Source: Pleodorina starrii (Eukaryota; Chlorophyta; Chlorophyceae; Chlamydomonadales; Volvocaceae). From it: a DNA stretch of 64,000 nt. The position numbers were made by a program, and so were the translations under genes. Below are positions 1 to 11,400 of this stretch, piece by piece. Numbering within the stretch: the first letter of the stretch is position 1; each line of letters begins with the position of its first letter. Location of the stretch: positions 2,192,001-2,256,000 of the forward strand of contig BRXU01000009.1 of NCBI GenBank assembly GCA_030267565.1, in the 5' to 3' direction. Under the pieces are notes generated by a model. That model did not search any database. It was not told where the DNA came from and saw only the letters and a list, made by a program, of their open reading frames with translations.

Positions 1-3000
1 AGGCGATGTCGGTGAAAATGTTGGGCCCCAGAGCCGCCGACACGCCGCCCGCGTGGCTGGTCACCTGCGCGGCGAGCAGCCGGCAGCGGCGATGGCAGCG
101 GCGGCCGTCGCAGTCTCAGCGGCAGCACAAACACAAAACGCCCGGGCTCCTTGCCACGGCTGCCAGCTGGTGATACTGGTGGCTGGCCGCCAAACAGGTC
201 ATGCTCCAGTCAGTGTCAGTCCATCCCCCTCCACACACAGACACACATCAGCCCGTGATCGCCACCAATCACCGCCCGCGCCGTTACGCGCCCTGGGCCT
301 GGCACTGCGCACACGCCAACCACACCATGCCGCTCCTGCCGCGCCGCGACCCACGAGGGTGTGCGCCCTGCCCTGCCCTGCCCCCTTACCCGCTTGTTCT
401 GCGGCACCAGGCGCACCGACGTGCCCCGCAGCTGTCCCGCCTTGAGGCGGTATATGCGGATGCTGTCGCGGCCGGCGGTCAGCAGGTGATCCTCCTGGTG
501 ATGTGGTGAAGGGGGCCCCGGGGTTTGCGTGCGGCGATGGTGGGTCATGTTCTCAAACATGACGGTGCAGCCACCAGCCTCAGTGAAAGGGACGGTCATG
601 TTTTTAGTACCGATACAGTGGGGTCCCAGGTCTCGGTTCGGGCTCAGAACCAACCAACGGAGGCGGCACCGCTCAGAAAGGGGCGGGCAATGCTCGGAGG
701 GCGGGCAGGAGAGGGGGAAGGACGCTGTCGAACCCCGCGATTAATCGGCCACCAGCCCGCGGGCAGGGGCCGCGCGCGCGTTTCCAGCGCGTACCTGGTA
801 CGCGCTGAATCGGAGGACCTTGATGTTGTACTCCGTCGCGTGGCGGGTCACCAGCTCAATCTGCACACGGGGCGACGACAGGAAGCGGGTGGGGATGCAT
901 GAAGACAGGAGCACCCGGTGTAGGGAAGCAGACGAGGCGGCCCTGGCAAACAGACGCGGTAATACTTTGCAACTAGGGCCAGGGCAAGGCAGGTGCGCGA
1001 ACCAGCGATGGCGAACCCGTGATAAGCGACAAAACGCCTCCGAGGGCCGTCCACAAGTGGTGCAGTGGCACCCGTCGCCGGAGAGGCTGGGGGGGTCAGA
1101 AAAGGTGCGAAAGATACCGTAGCGTAGCACCTGGCAGAGGCGCCTGGCAGCTTTGACTGAATTCTTTCCAGCCATCTCCGGTTCGACGCGATTCTGCTCG
1201 AGAGCACCATACGCCGCCTCCGTTCCATCGCTGCGATCTCGTCTTGCTCACTTCAATGTCCCGCGCCGCGCCTGGCCAAAAAGCGTGGCCGGGCCGCGCC
1301 GCGCCGCGCCCCAGAGGCCCCCCCCGCCTCACCTTGCGGTGCGTTCCCTCGTCCCGGGCCGTTTTCGTTTACCACCCGCCTCACCTTGCGGTGCGGGTTA
1401 CGCATCTCGGAGATGTTCCACAGCGCGATGGTCTGCCGCGCGTGCGCGTCCAGCCCCACCGCCGCCACCGCGCGCACATCGGGGGAGATGTCCACACAGC
1501 TCAGCCCGCTGGCGTGGGCTTGGGGGAGGGAACAGAGAATGAGGCCGCAGCGGTGGAGGGGCCGGGTGGCGTCGCGGGTCGCCGCCGCGGCCGCCGTGAG
1601 AGGGGCGGGTCCGCATGACACGGCACGGGGAGGGAGAGGGAGGGAAGAGGGGGCGAAGGTGTCAGCCTCGACCGGCGCGCTGTCTCGTGTGTCTCACCCC
1701 TTCTTCGCGCCTTGTGACATGAAGGGTCCCGGCCATCCGGGCACGCACGCTGTCCAAATCCGCTTCCTCCTCCTCCTCCTCCTCTCGTAACCCCGGCCGG
1801 ACGCACCCCCACCGTCCTCGCCGCGGCTCTTCCTTACCCCCACCTCCGCTACCCCTGTCAGCGTGCGGGCTTGCCTCTCTGAACTTGACTGTTGACTACC
1901 ATACCCTTACGACTAGCCCCGTCCCTCACCGTTGAGTATGGCCACACATGCGCCGCTGGCCACGTCCCACAGCCGCACCACCGCCTCCTTGCCCTCCTGC
2001 GCGCTCATCACCAGCTCGCCGTTGCTGCTGGCCGCCAGCGCACACACAAAGGCGGTGTGCCCCAGCAGGTGCCGCTGCCGGCCCGGTTGCTGCTGCGGCT
2101 GCTGCAGCCGCGCCGCTGGTGGTGCCGGCGAGCCGGCGGACGCGGTTGGCACGTCGGAGACGCGCATCAGCACCACGACGCTCGCCGCCGCAAAGGCCAC
2201 CTCGTCGCCGCCGGGGAGCCACACCAGGCAGCGGATGAACTCGCCGCTGTATGCGTTCATTCGGAGGAGGTTCAGCGCCGGATCTGGCAAGAGGGAGGAG
2301 CCGGGCAGAGCCGCGTCGACGCCGAGCCGTCCCGTCGCGGTCACCGGCCGGCGCGGCGGCGGGGTAGTGGCGGTGGCACCAGGGGTGCCAGAGTGGTTGA
2401 TGGCGGGCGCGCGACGCGGGAACCCGCCGCCTTCTGGGTCGCCGGGGCGACGCGGCACGGCGGCGGCGCCGACGACGGTGGTGGCGGCAGTCGCGGCGGC
2501 CAGGCTGGCCGCCGTGGCGCGCCGGACGGCGGCGGCGGCGGCGTCGGGCGATAGCGGCGGCCGGACCGGCGACGGCGGCCGTGGTGTGCCTTTCTCGCCA
2601 TCTGAGCTGAACTGGTCGTTGTCGTAATCGTCGGGCGCGTCAGCGCTGCTGCCGCTGGCACCGGTGCCGGCGCCGCCGGCGCTGCTCGCGCGGACGGAGC
2701 CCCAGGCCTCACGGGCGGATGAAGGGGCCTTGCCGGCGCTGCCGGCCTTTCCAGCCGCCGGACTGCTGCCGGCGGCCTTGGTGGGGACATCCGACTTGCG
2801 CCGCCGGCCGGTGAAGCGCTTCGGTGGCGGCCTGTTCACCACAGGAGGGATGTGGGGGCGACCGCAAAAGACCAAGATCAGATCACATCAAGATCAGACC
2901 ACACAAACAAAGCTCCCACAGAGGCAGCAGGGCAGCCCAGCAGACTTTCACTGCGGCAGGCCCTGTCCGTGCTCGCTGCCTGCAGGGCCTTTTCAGGGAG

Positions 3001-5234
3001 CACCCCACCCCGGCTGCATGGTTGTAAGGACCCAAGCCGCGAGTCGGACAGCTGCGGACGGCGCGGTGCCCCCCCGCTGGGCACGGGCCGTCCTATGATC
3101 GGGTGTCTGCGTGCTACGATACGCCCCGGGCCTCCACGCTGGGCTCCCGCAACTGTCTGCTGGTCTGGGGTGATCTACGGCAATGTGGGCTAATCTGGGC
3201 TCGCGCGGTCGGGCTGATCTACGGCAGGCGGATCTGGTGTTGAGTCCATTGACACACACACGACCACACACACATGAAGTCCATGGTCGGGGCGTCCAGC
3301 GGCTCCTGGGGCAGCCACACCATCTCAAACATGCCCGTGTCCAGCGCGTGGGACAGCGCCATGTCGCTCGGCAGGCTCTGCGGGGGCGGGAGTCCACGGC
3401 CAAAGGCGCAACGCGGAAGGCGCGGGCATCACCGATAAGGGTCACGAGATATGGGTCACCAGGAGGCAGGAGCCAGGGAGGGCAGGAGGCAGGGAGGGCA
3501 GTTCCAGGAAGCCAGGGAATGGGACCCTGGGAGGGAGGCAGGGAGGCAGAACCGCCGCCGCAATCGGCACGACACGCCGTCACCGCTCCCCTCGTTGGAG
3601 CAGCGCGCCGCGCACTCCGCACCGCGCTCCGCAGCCCCCGCCTCACCTCCAGGCTGAACCTGTAGTCCGACGTGAACATGGTTCGCACGGTGAGCCAGGA
3701 GCACATCTGGATGGACTTGATGCTGGCGAAGGGCGACGAGGTGAAGCCGCGCAGCGCGTCGCGTAGGTCCACCGCCAGCACGCACCAGCGGTGGCTGGCG
3801 CGCGGGAAGGCCAGCTGCACGCCGTTGGACTTGCGCTGCGGGGAAAGCGGGGGGAAGCGGCGGGGGTTAACGAAGACGAAAGCGCGGCGGAGAAATGTGG
3901 AGGCGACTGGGGGAGGGTTCAAAGGCTTGTAAACCGTGTGGGCGGTTTTGGGCAGCCGCGACGCAGTACCGGTAGTCGGCGCTAAGAGGGCAGCCCCGTC
4001 CGTGCGAGTTTTAGATGGAGAGAGGGAAGGGAATCTGGGTTTGGGGTTTTTGTGGCTGGTGAGGAGCGCGTTGCATGGACGGAGTGGCGCGGGTGCCTTG
4101 CCTCCGGCAGGCCGCGCCTCCTGTGTTCTGCTGGGCCACGATGCACGCAAAGGAGACGCGTCCTCATGCAGTTTGGGGCGCAAGTTTGGGGTTCAAAGGA
4201 TCTGGCCCGCCAGGCCGGCCGATTCTGACCCACCCACGCACCCACCTTGAGGGCGTCGGGGGAGTACATATTGCTGATTGAGATCCGGTGCACATTTTGG
4301 TCCTCTGTCAACACCTCGATGTGGATGACGAAGACTTTGATGGGCGTGACCTTGAGCTGCGCGACCCACATCAGATCGTACACGGCACGATCGTACACGA
4401 CAATCAGATCGTACACGGCAAGATCGTACACGACAATCAGATCGTACACGGCAAGCCCAGCACAGCAACAATGGTGCGACGAAGTGGGTTTGTGGTGGGC
4501 TGCGGTGGCAGGGCCGGGCGCTAAATACACTGCAAATTACTGTGAGCAGGAGCCTGGGTGCGCATGTGTCAAGGCCGAGTGGCTCGAGGGACGGGGAGAA
4601 CTTGCGCGGTCTGATTGCAGCCATGCCGTTTGGTACCGTTCCGCATGCCATGGAACGGGACCAAACGGGGAGGAGCGCGCAAGATGGCCGCATGACGTCT
4701 CGCCGGCTGCACTCCCTCACACTCCCTTCCACAAGAAGAAGACCGCAGGAAATTCCCTCGGCAAGTGTGCCCCACGTGCACGTGTGCCTCCTCCATGCTG
4801 CCCCCATCCCCCCGCTGTGAACCTTGCCTGGATGTACAGAACCCGACCAGTGAGGCCCAGGGTCTGAAGCCTGGAGCGTGGCACGCGCAGAAAATTCCCG
4901 GCCGGAATCATGCCACGAACTTTAAATACTTTCTTTCCGATTATTTTATCCTGCATGGGAATTGTTTCGCATACCCGTCAGCAGCTGGAAGGGCCTGCCC
5001 CGCATGCCAGGACAGTTAGCACGAACCATATGCTCCGTAACGTCCCCCTTCATCTCGATCTCCTTCATGGTGTCCACGTCGCATATTTTGAAGACGTTCA
5101 CGAATGGATGCTGCCATTCTGCATGTCACGGGAGGTGACAAAGTGTGGACGGTGTTGACTCGACGAAGCACGCTGGAAGCTGCCCCCAAGTGCAATCCAT
5201 TTATGAGCAACTAGTTACCTGGCGCTAATGGCAT
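1..5234 (-). CDS. POC16: POC16/WDR90-type centriole WD40 protein, 5' part
   Basis: This is the N-terminal half of a WDR90/POC16 protein, a family of centriole-wall proteins needed for centriole structure and ciliogenesis. My exon chain is 5234-5219, 5118-5027, 4950-4828, 4356-4246, 3835-3647, 3377-3274, 2831-1930, 1518-1385, 860-795, 494-390 and 64-1 (continuing off the window); every junction keeps phase. The start is a 16-nt exon (MPLAP) joined to WQHPFVNVFKICDVD, which matches the start of animal WDR90. The first five exons form the CFA20-like DUF667 domain (motifs LGLTGRVLYIQ, VFVIHIEV, IKSIQMCSWLTVRTMFTSDY). A low-complexity linker follows, then WD40 blades (HTAFVCALAASS, VVRLWDVASG, IALWNIS, HLLTAGRDSIRIYRL). 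The intron after 4828 has a GC donor. Family assignment is strong; the 16-nt first exon is inferred from phase and splice signals. Confidence 0.9.
4374..4456. repeat. 33-bp tandem repeat in POC16 intron
   Basis: GATCGTACAC occurs at 4374, 4389, 4407, 4422 and 4440, so spacing alternates 15 and 18 bp and gives a 33-bp higher-order unit. It lies in the GC-AG intron just upstream of the acceptor at 4357, in the place where a branch point and pyrimidine tract would be expected. Confidence 0.85.
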
Positions 5235-8200
5235 TGTCTGCCTTACTTGTGGGCGTGACTAACTAGTTTTCAGGGCTAATTCGCATACGGTAACGTTCGG
5301 CTTTACCAAAGGTCATAGCAAGAATATGTCCTGCGCAAAAGGTAGTTTATCAATAGAGTGTGTGCTTCCCAGAGGGCTCGGTGTTCTCACTGCGCGAGCT
5401 GTCTTCGGTTTTGATAGTCCATGGCCGGCAAGTCCTAGTAAATAATCTTTCTCAGTTTACACGGTAGCTCGTTCTGCAAAACTAGAGACGGGATGCTGCG
5501 GATGCAACTGTCATTTTGAAGCTCCCGTACACGTGGGCTCTCCTTCATGGCTTCACCATTGGTCCATTGCTGCATGTGCGCTTTAATCATTGCTGTAACG
5601 TCATAAGGCGTGTAACAAATACAATAGGTTTGCTGTGCCCTTCGACCGTCTGGAACTCTCTATGGACCCATGGCGATTGCGTCGCGATGGCATGTATGTA
5701 TGGGTCGATCGATATAGCGCGGGGGGACAAGGCGAAGGTCATGTGCCGGGACGCGCAATTTAAGAGGCTGCTTAGGCAGTTTGGCCCGGTCCTGATCCCC
5801 CGTGGGCCCGGGGAACAACTTCTATGGCGGTACATTCAGCTCGGCCTGACCGACCACTGTGTCTTGTCGAGAAGCAGCAGCGCCTTGTCATGATCCATGT
5901 TGACTTTATGCAGAACTAGCCGGCAGCGAAACTCATTCGGGAGTGCCGACCGTGGTGAGGGACCGATGCGCTTGTAGGTCGTACTATTTTGGAAAATAGT
6001 ACGGCACGCATTCTCCAGCGCTGTTCCCGCGCACTCAGCTCATTCAGCTCGGCCTGACCGACCACTGTGTCTTGTCGAGAAGCAGCAGCGCCTTGTCAAG
6101 ATCCATGTTGACTTTATGCAGAACTAGCCGGCAGCAAACTCATTCGGAAGTGCCGAGTCGTGGGTGAGGGACCGGTGCGCTTGTAGGTCGTACTATTTTG
6201 GAAAATAGTACGGCACGCATTCTCCAGCGCTGTTCCCGCGCATTTATCATAAAAGGTAATCACATAACTGCCTGGCCTTGTATCGGTTCGTTGTATGTGG
6301 CCCAGCAGCTTTGGTCACTTAGGCAGCCGGCCAATAATTCAAAAATAGTTTACCCTTGACATTGGATGCAGCGTGATCAATTACTTTGATTTAGTTTGGC
6401 CATACGAGCCAAAATGTTGTTGGCATCTACCTCAGAAACAAGCCCAAGACCTCGCTAGTCATCATCTGCCGGTCCTATGAATGCCATTTACCATAGGATG
6501 AAAGTCTCTGCGGGGCGGCCCAGTCGAAAAGGCTTCTGGACGTCGGCGTGGCCTTAGCACGGGTCCCCGGCCTTGCACACATTTGTTCCAATTCCCAAAC
6601 GGCGGTTAGGACGATGCAGCATCGGCCGGGATGCACACTCATGCCCAGCCGGCGCTGATGTATTTGGCGCCGCGGCGCCAGGCATGGCGCACTGCTCAGA
6701 ATCAAGTTCCCCCACAGGCTCCTCATGGGCCCGCTGCGGACCTGCCCGTCGTTTGCCCCAACCAACACGGCGTATCACCCACACATTCCCCTCCCCCCGT
6801 CCCTGGACACCCTACCGCCTGGGCATTCGCTGCCGCTGAAGTCACGTTCTATGCCTCACGGTCCCACGGTTCGCTCCTGACAGGGCGAGGGGGCGACCTG
6901 TACATCAGGCGATCCGGCTGGCTGGATTAAACTTGAGGACCAGTCGGGAGTCAGCTCTGTCCGCCGACTAACCTACGGCCTAATAATCGGAGACAGTAGG
7001 ACCACACACACACAAACCGCCGCCGCTGCCGCTGCTGCTGCCGCACCGCGCCTGTACGACACTTGCGGCCCCCGTGTACGACCCAGCGGAACCCCATAAA
7101 TACGGCAAGTGGTGCGAGCCCAAAGCCCAAGTTCGTGCGCGCTCCTCCAGGGAGTGCCCCAAACGCGCGTTGCATCCCAGCGGGGAGCGAGGAGATACGG
7201 TAGCCTTCCGTTGGATGCGTCTGAAGACTGCTGCTGCTGCTGTTGCTGGCTGCTGCTTGCCCCTCTCCCCCAGGCCTTTGTGTCCGCAGCTGGCCCCCGC
7301 ACTCCCCCCGGGGGGACCCGCATTTACCCCCCAGCCACATAGACTCCTTGTTGCCAAAAAAGACCTACGGCACACACTTACGGGCAAGCTCAACTGGTCA
7401 GCTTGACACTCGTCAGCCCCCAACAGCGCGATGCTCCATCCCATTCTGGGCTCTGCCGCCGCAGAGCTTTGGGATCCAACGCACAAGTACCGCTCCGGTG
7501 CCCTGCCCCTGGAGCGTTGATCCGGCGTGCACCGGCGGGTAGCCCCAGACCCAGATCCAGATCCCGGCGGCAGTCGGTCGGGTTTTCGCCGTGCCCTCGG
7601 CTTAACGAGCATCTCGTGTGCTGAGGTCCCGCTGGGCCCCAACCAACGTTCCCCGTGAATCCCCTCGGAACCTTCCCCAGCGTGCCGGAAATGTGGGAGA
7701 GATTGATTCCCGCCGCGGAGAAGGGGAAGGAGCGGAAGGTTCGAGCGGCTAAGGGCCGTGCCCCATCACCACAAGTACACGAGGACCGACACGCGAAAAC
7801 CCCTTGCTGTTGCCGCCACCGCACCACCCGCCACTCGTCAAATGAACCCTGCCCCCGCAAGCTGCCCCCGCCAGTGGCCTGGATAATCCTCCCCCAAACA
7901 GGGCATCGGCATCGGCGCTGCCGCCCCCGCCTAAAACCCCAACACTCTGCCCATGCGTCCATCTCCTAAATAAGCCCCCCAAACTCCCTGCACCACACCC
8001 GCAGCGTCCTCCGCCCAACCGCCATGCAAAGCTCCCCGCCGTACCTCGCCCCCCTACCCCACGTGCGTGCGTGTCCTCCGCATACACACATGCTCACGCA
8101 GACCCTTCAAGGCGGCCGCCACCACCGCATCAGCCGCGAAGGCCCGGGCCTCGCTGTCGCCAACCCCCAGCGTCTGCGCCAGGCCCGCGACCGTCAACCC

Positions 8201-8476
8201 CAGAGCGCCGTTGTCGCCCCCACAGCAGCACTGCAGCAGCAACCGCCGCCGCCGCCGCTCCACCGGCGTTACGCATCTCCACCGGCGCGCGGCTTCGGCG
8301 GCTCCCGTCTCAAAGGCCAGCCCCCGCTGCTGCTGCCACTGCCCCTGCCCCTGTTCCTGCTGCTGCTTCTACTGTCCTACGGCGCTGTGCTGAACTACTT
8401 TAGGGCCTACGTCAGGCCCTCCTCTGCGCTCCTCGTAAAGACACACTCACACACGCGCGCGCACACACACACCGGC
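5235..8476. other. Intergenic region between POC16 start and bromodomain gene stop
   Basis: No convincing exon was found. The part from about 5235 to 6480 is richer in A/T than the surroundings; it should hold the POC16 promoter (minus strand) and it carries the duplicated repeat at 5832-6345. The part from about 6950 to 8476 is GC-rich with CA and CTG runs and is probably the long 3' UTR of the minus-strand bromodomain gene. Open frames here (for example 5516-5893 and 6980-7642) lack recognisable domains and splice support. Confidence 0.5.
5832..6345. repeat. Two partial tandem copies of a dispersed palindrome-bearing repeat (copies A and B)
   Basis: A block beginning CATTCAGCTCGGCCTGACC is present at about 5832 and again at about 6041, about 207 bp apart. 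Each copy has GAGAAGCAGCAGCGCCTT, then GCAGAACTAGCCGGCAG, then CTCATTCGG, then a 24-bp perfect palindrome (CGTACTATTTT, GG, and the reverse complement) at 5980-6003 and 6189-6212, then CTCCAGCGCTGTTCCCGC. Copy B continues into CACATAACTGC, GGCCTTGTATCGGTTCG and CAGCAGCTTTGGTCACTTAG. Two further copies lie at 39583-39870 and 40041-40330. No coding capacity is evident; this looks like a non-autonomous mobile element or satellite monomer. Confidence 0.85.
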
Positions 8477-11400
8477 CTACTTCAGCCCGTGCATCCGGTC
8501 CATACTCGCCAGCTCCTGCTGCAGCTCCCGCCGGCACTCGGAGAACACCTCGCCCGTCCGGCGCACCAGCGCCTCCCCCAACTCCCGGACGTGCTCATGC
8601 TCGCGCACGTCCTCTTCCGACTGCTGCTGCTCATGCTGCTGCCTGCCGCGCAGCATCTCGGTGTTGTAGTGCACGGCGTTGCGGCCCATGAGCAGAAAGT
8701 CTGCCTCCAGGCGACCCAGCCCGTCGTCGTCCGGGGTGTACAGCTTCTTCTTGCGCCGCCGGTCGATCTCCTCAAACCACATGGGCTGCTGCACGAGGTC
8801 CGTATAGTCGTCGAACTGCGGAGCGAGCGCGGGGCGGAGCAAGGCGGGGCGGGGCGGATGTATTGAAGTAACGTTTTTACGGGGCAGGGCGCGGTTTCTC
8901 CTAGTGCATTGGGCGAGGCAGAGAGGGGCGGGACAGGGCTGGGCAGGGCGGCGCGGGAGGGGTTGAGAAAGGAGCTCTGGGTCGCGAGCATGCATGCACA
9001 CCAAACTGGCCCACAGCCGCGGCTGCCGCCAACCAGCCCCCCAGTGCCCCAACGCACCGATTCGGGGTTCTCCCAAAACGCCTCGTCCAGGCCACTCTGC
9101 ACGCGGACAGCCAGCCAGCGTGACAAAGCGGTGCATGGCGGTCAGAACAGGGCAGAGCAGGGCAGAGCAGAGCAGGGTGGGGGGCGGGCGAAGGACATGA
9201 CATGGCAACTTGGCAAGTGCTCGCGGACACGATGCCTGGCGGTGCTCCGAGTGGGTGTTCGAAGTGAACGAGAGAGTCCAAAGTTGCTGGTTGCGCGAGC
9301 AGGGGTAAAATCTCGCGTCTTCCGTTACACCGCTTGGCGAGAAACACGAGTCGCTTGTTTTGCTGCCTACTCCTCGGCCGAGTCGGGTCGGGTCGTGTGG
9401 AGGCAAATTACCAGAGACGATGCCGCAGCGGAGGGGCGTAGGCGAAGGGGAGTGGAGGAGTGTTGCATTAGGCCCGCCGGATAGGATCCCACCCACAGCA
9501 GAGATTCAGAGCCGAAGATGCCATCCCCAACAGCAATTTGGGTGGTTCAGAATTGCCCGGAAAGGGCCAAGGGAGGCGCTTCCCCGACCTGAACCCCGAG
9601 CCTGCCCGGAGCGGCGAGATGGCAAAACAAAGCAGAGCTGCTAGTGCGGTGCGCCTGGTAGGTGTGGCCGCGCGAGTCGTACACAATTGTACGGCATTCG
9701 TACAGCTGACGCACCTTCATAAGGGTGAACGCCTTGTTGAGCCATTTCGAGTACAACTCCTGCGCGGGGTATAAAGAGAATTTCGCAGCGGAGAAGGAAA
9801 CGGCGTGAGCGAACGGGGGAGGGGGCGGAAGGGTGCGCGGGGGAAGGGAGGGAGGGGAATGGGGGACACGGCAGGAAGGTGGGTGACACTATCTGGCAAC
9901 GGCAGCCAGACAAATGCGGAAGGCTCTGAAGACGGTCCGGATAGGGCAAGGCAAGGCAGGGCAGGGCAGCGCAGCCCACATGCTGGATGGTGGCGGCGGC
10001 GAGGGGCAACCAGCAAGGCCGCCCGTGCCCCCCTCACACACGCTTCCCGCGCCTTCGTTCAGGCAGGCCCGGCCCCACAACACCATCGCGTTCGCACACC
10101 CCAATCCACAAATCCGCCTCACGCCCTTTCCGGACGCACCCACCTTCCGCTTGCGCTCCGCGTCCGCAAAATGCTTGGCGATGCGCTTCGCCTCCGCAGC
10201 ACTCCGCTTGCCGTCCTCCAGTCTCCGGCCTCCGGCCCCACGGCCGCCGCCTGCGGACCCGCCCGCGTCGCTCGACGGCCCCGCTGACGATTCCTTCGAC
10301 CGCAGACCGTCCCACGGGACGCCGGAGCCCTCCCTTGAGGGAACCGCGCTGCTGGGGACCGACCCGTCCGCGAGGCTGGCGGCGGGCGGGGACGCAGCGG
10401 CGGCGGCGGCGGCGGCGGCGGGATCACGCAAGGTAGGGCCGTTTTCCCGCCGCGCCGCCGGCGAGGCAGCGCCAGGCGCCGCCGCGGCGGCGGCGGCCTC
10501 CGTCGCCGCATCCGCCGCCGGCGCCTCGGCCGCATCCGTCATCTCGACGTCCTCCCCGGCGTCTGGCGCAGCACCAGGCGCGGCGGCAGCGGCGTGCGGC
10601 GGCTCGGCGACGGTGGAAGGCGCCGCCGCGGCGGCGGCGGCGGCAGCAGCAACAACGCCAGCTGTGGGGACCACCACGGGAGCAGCAACAACAGCAACAG
10701 TAGCAGCAGCAGCAGCGGCACCAGTTAGTGCAGTGAAGTAGACCCCAATCGCGGCCCTCGCACCCACAGTCAAAACGTTTGCACCGTCACAACCCGCAGC
10801 CACCGCCGCCGGCTCCGTCGCCGTCATACCTGGCGGCTCTGCCGCCTTGGCCGTTGTCGGTTGTAGCGCTTCCGCCCTCGTGTCTTTAAGGCTGGCGACG
10901 ATAGCTTCAAGCGTGGCAACCGACTCGCCCAAGTGCCTCAACGATATCTCCCCGAGGGGGAACACCACCTCCGCCAGCTTCGGAGCCTCCGCCGGCTTCG
11001 GAGCCTCCGCCGGCTTCGGAGCCGCCTCCGCAGCGGGCCCCGGCAGCGGGAACGAGCGTGAGGTTGCACCGACAATTAGTAATCGTAGCTCCTGAGGAGA
11101 TGCGGCTACCGTTGCTGCCCCTGACGCTGCCGCTGAGACTGCTGCTGAGACTGCCGCTGCGGTCGGCCCTGTGCGCGCGTGATCCGACGTGGCGTGTGGG
11201 GGCGCCGGCGATCTGGGCGGTGGAGCTCGCGGCGAGGGCTGCTGCTGCGACGGCTGCTGCTGCTGCTGCTGCTTTTGGGGGGACGGAAGCCGCGGCGCGT
11301 GTTGTGGCTGCCCCAGATGCGGCGACTGCGGCTGCTCGGGATGCAGCTGCGGATGCGGCGGCAAGGACCGCCGCGGCTGCTCGCTCGGCGGCAACGGCGA

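Noticed and set aside
5516..5893. A 125-codon plus-strand open frame next to the palindrome repeat
   Set aside because: No domain, and it runs into the repeat copy. It could be a relic of a mobile element, but nothing recognisable supports a gene.
9547..9714. Extension of the bromodomain micro-exon past 9715
   Set aside because: The exon could read on to a later donor, but the strong AAG/GTGCGT donor at 9715 gives an in-phase, ungapped bromodomain start.
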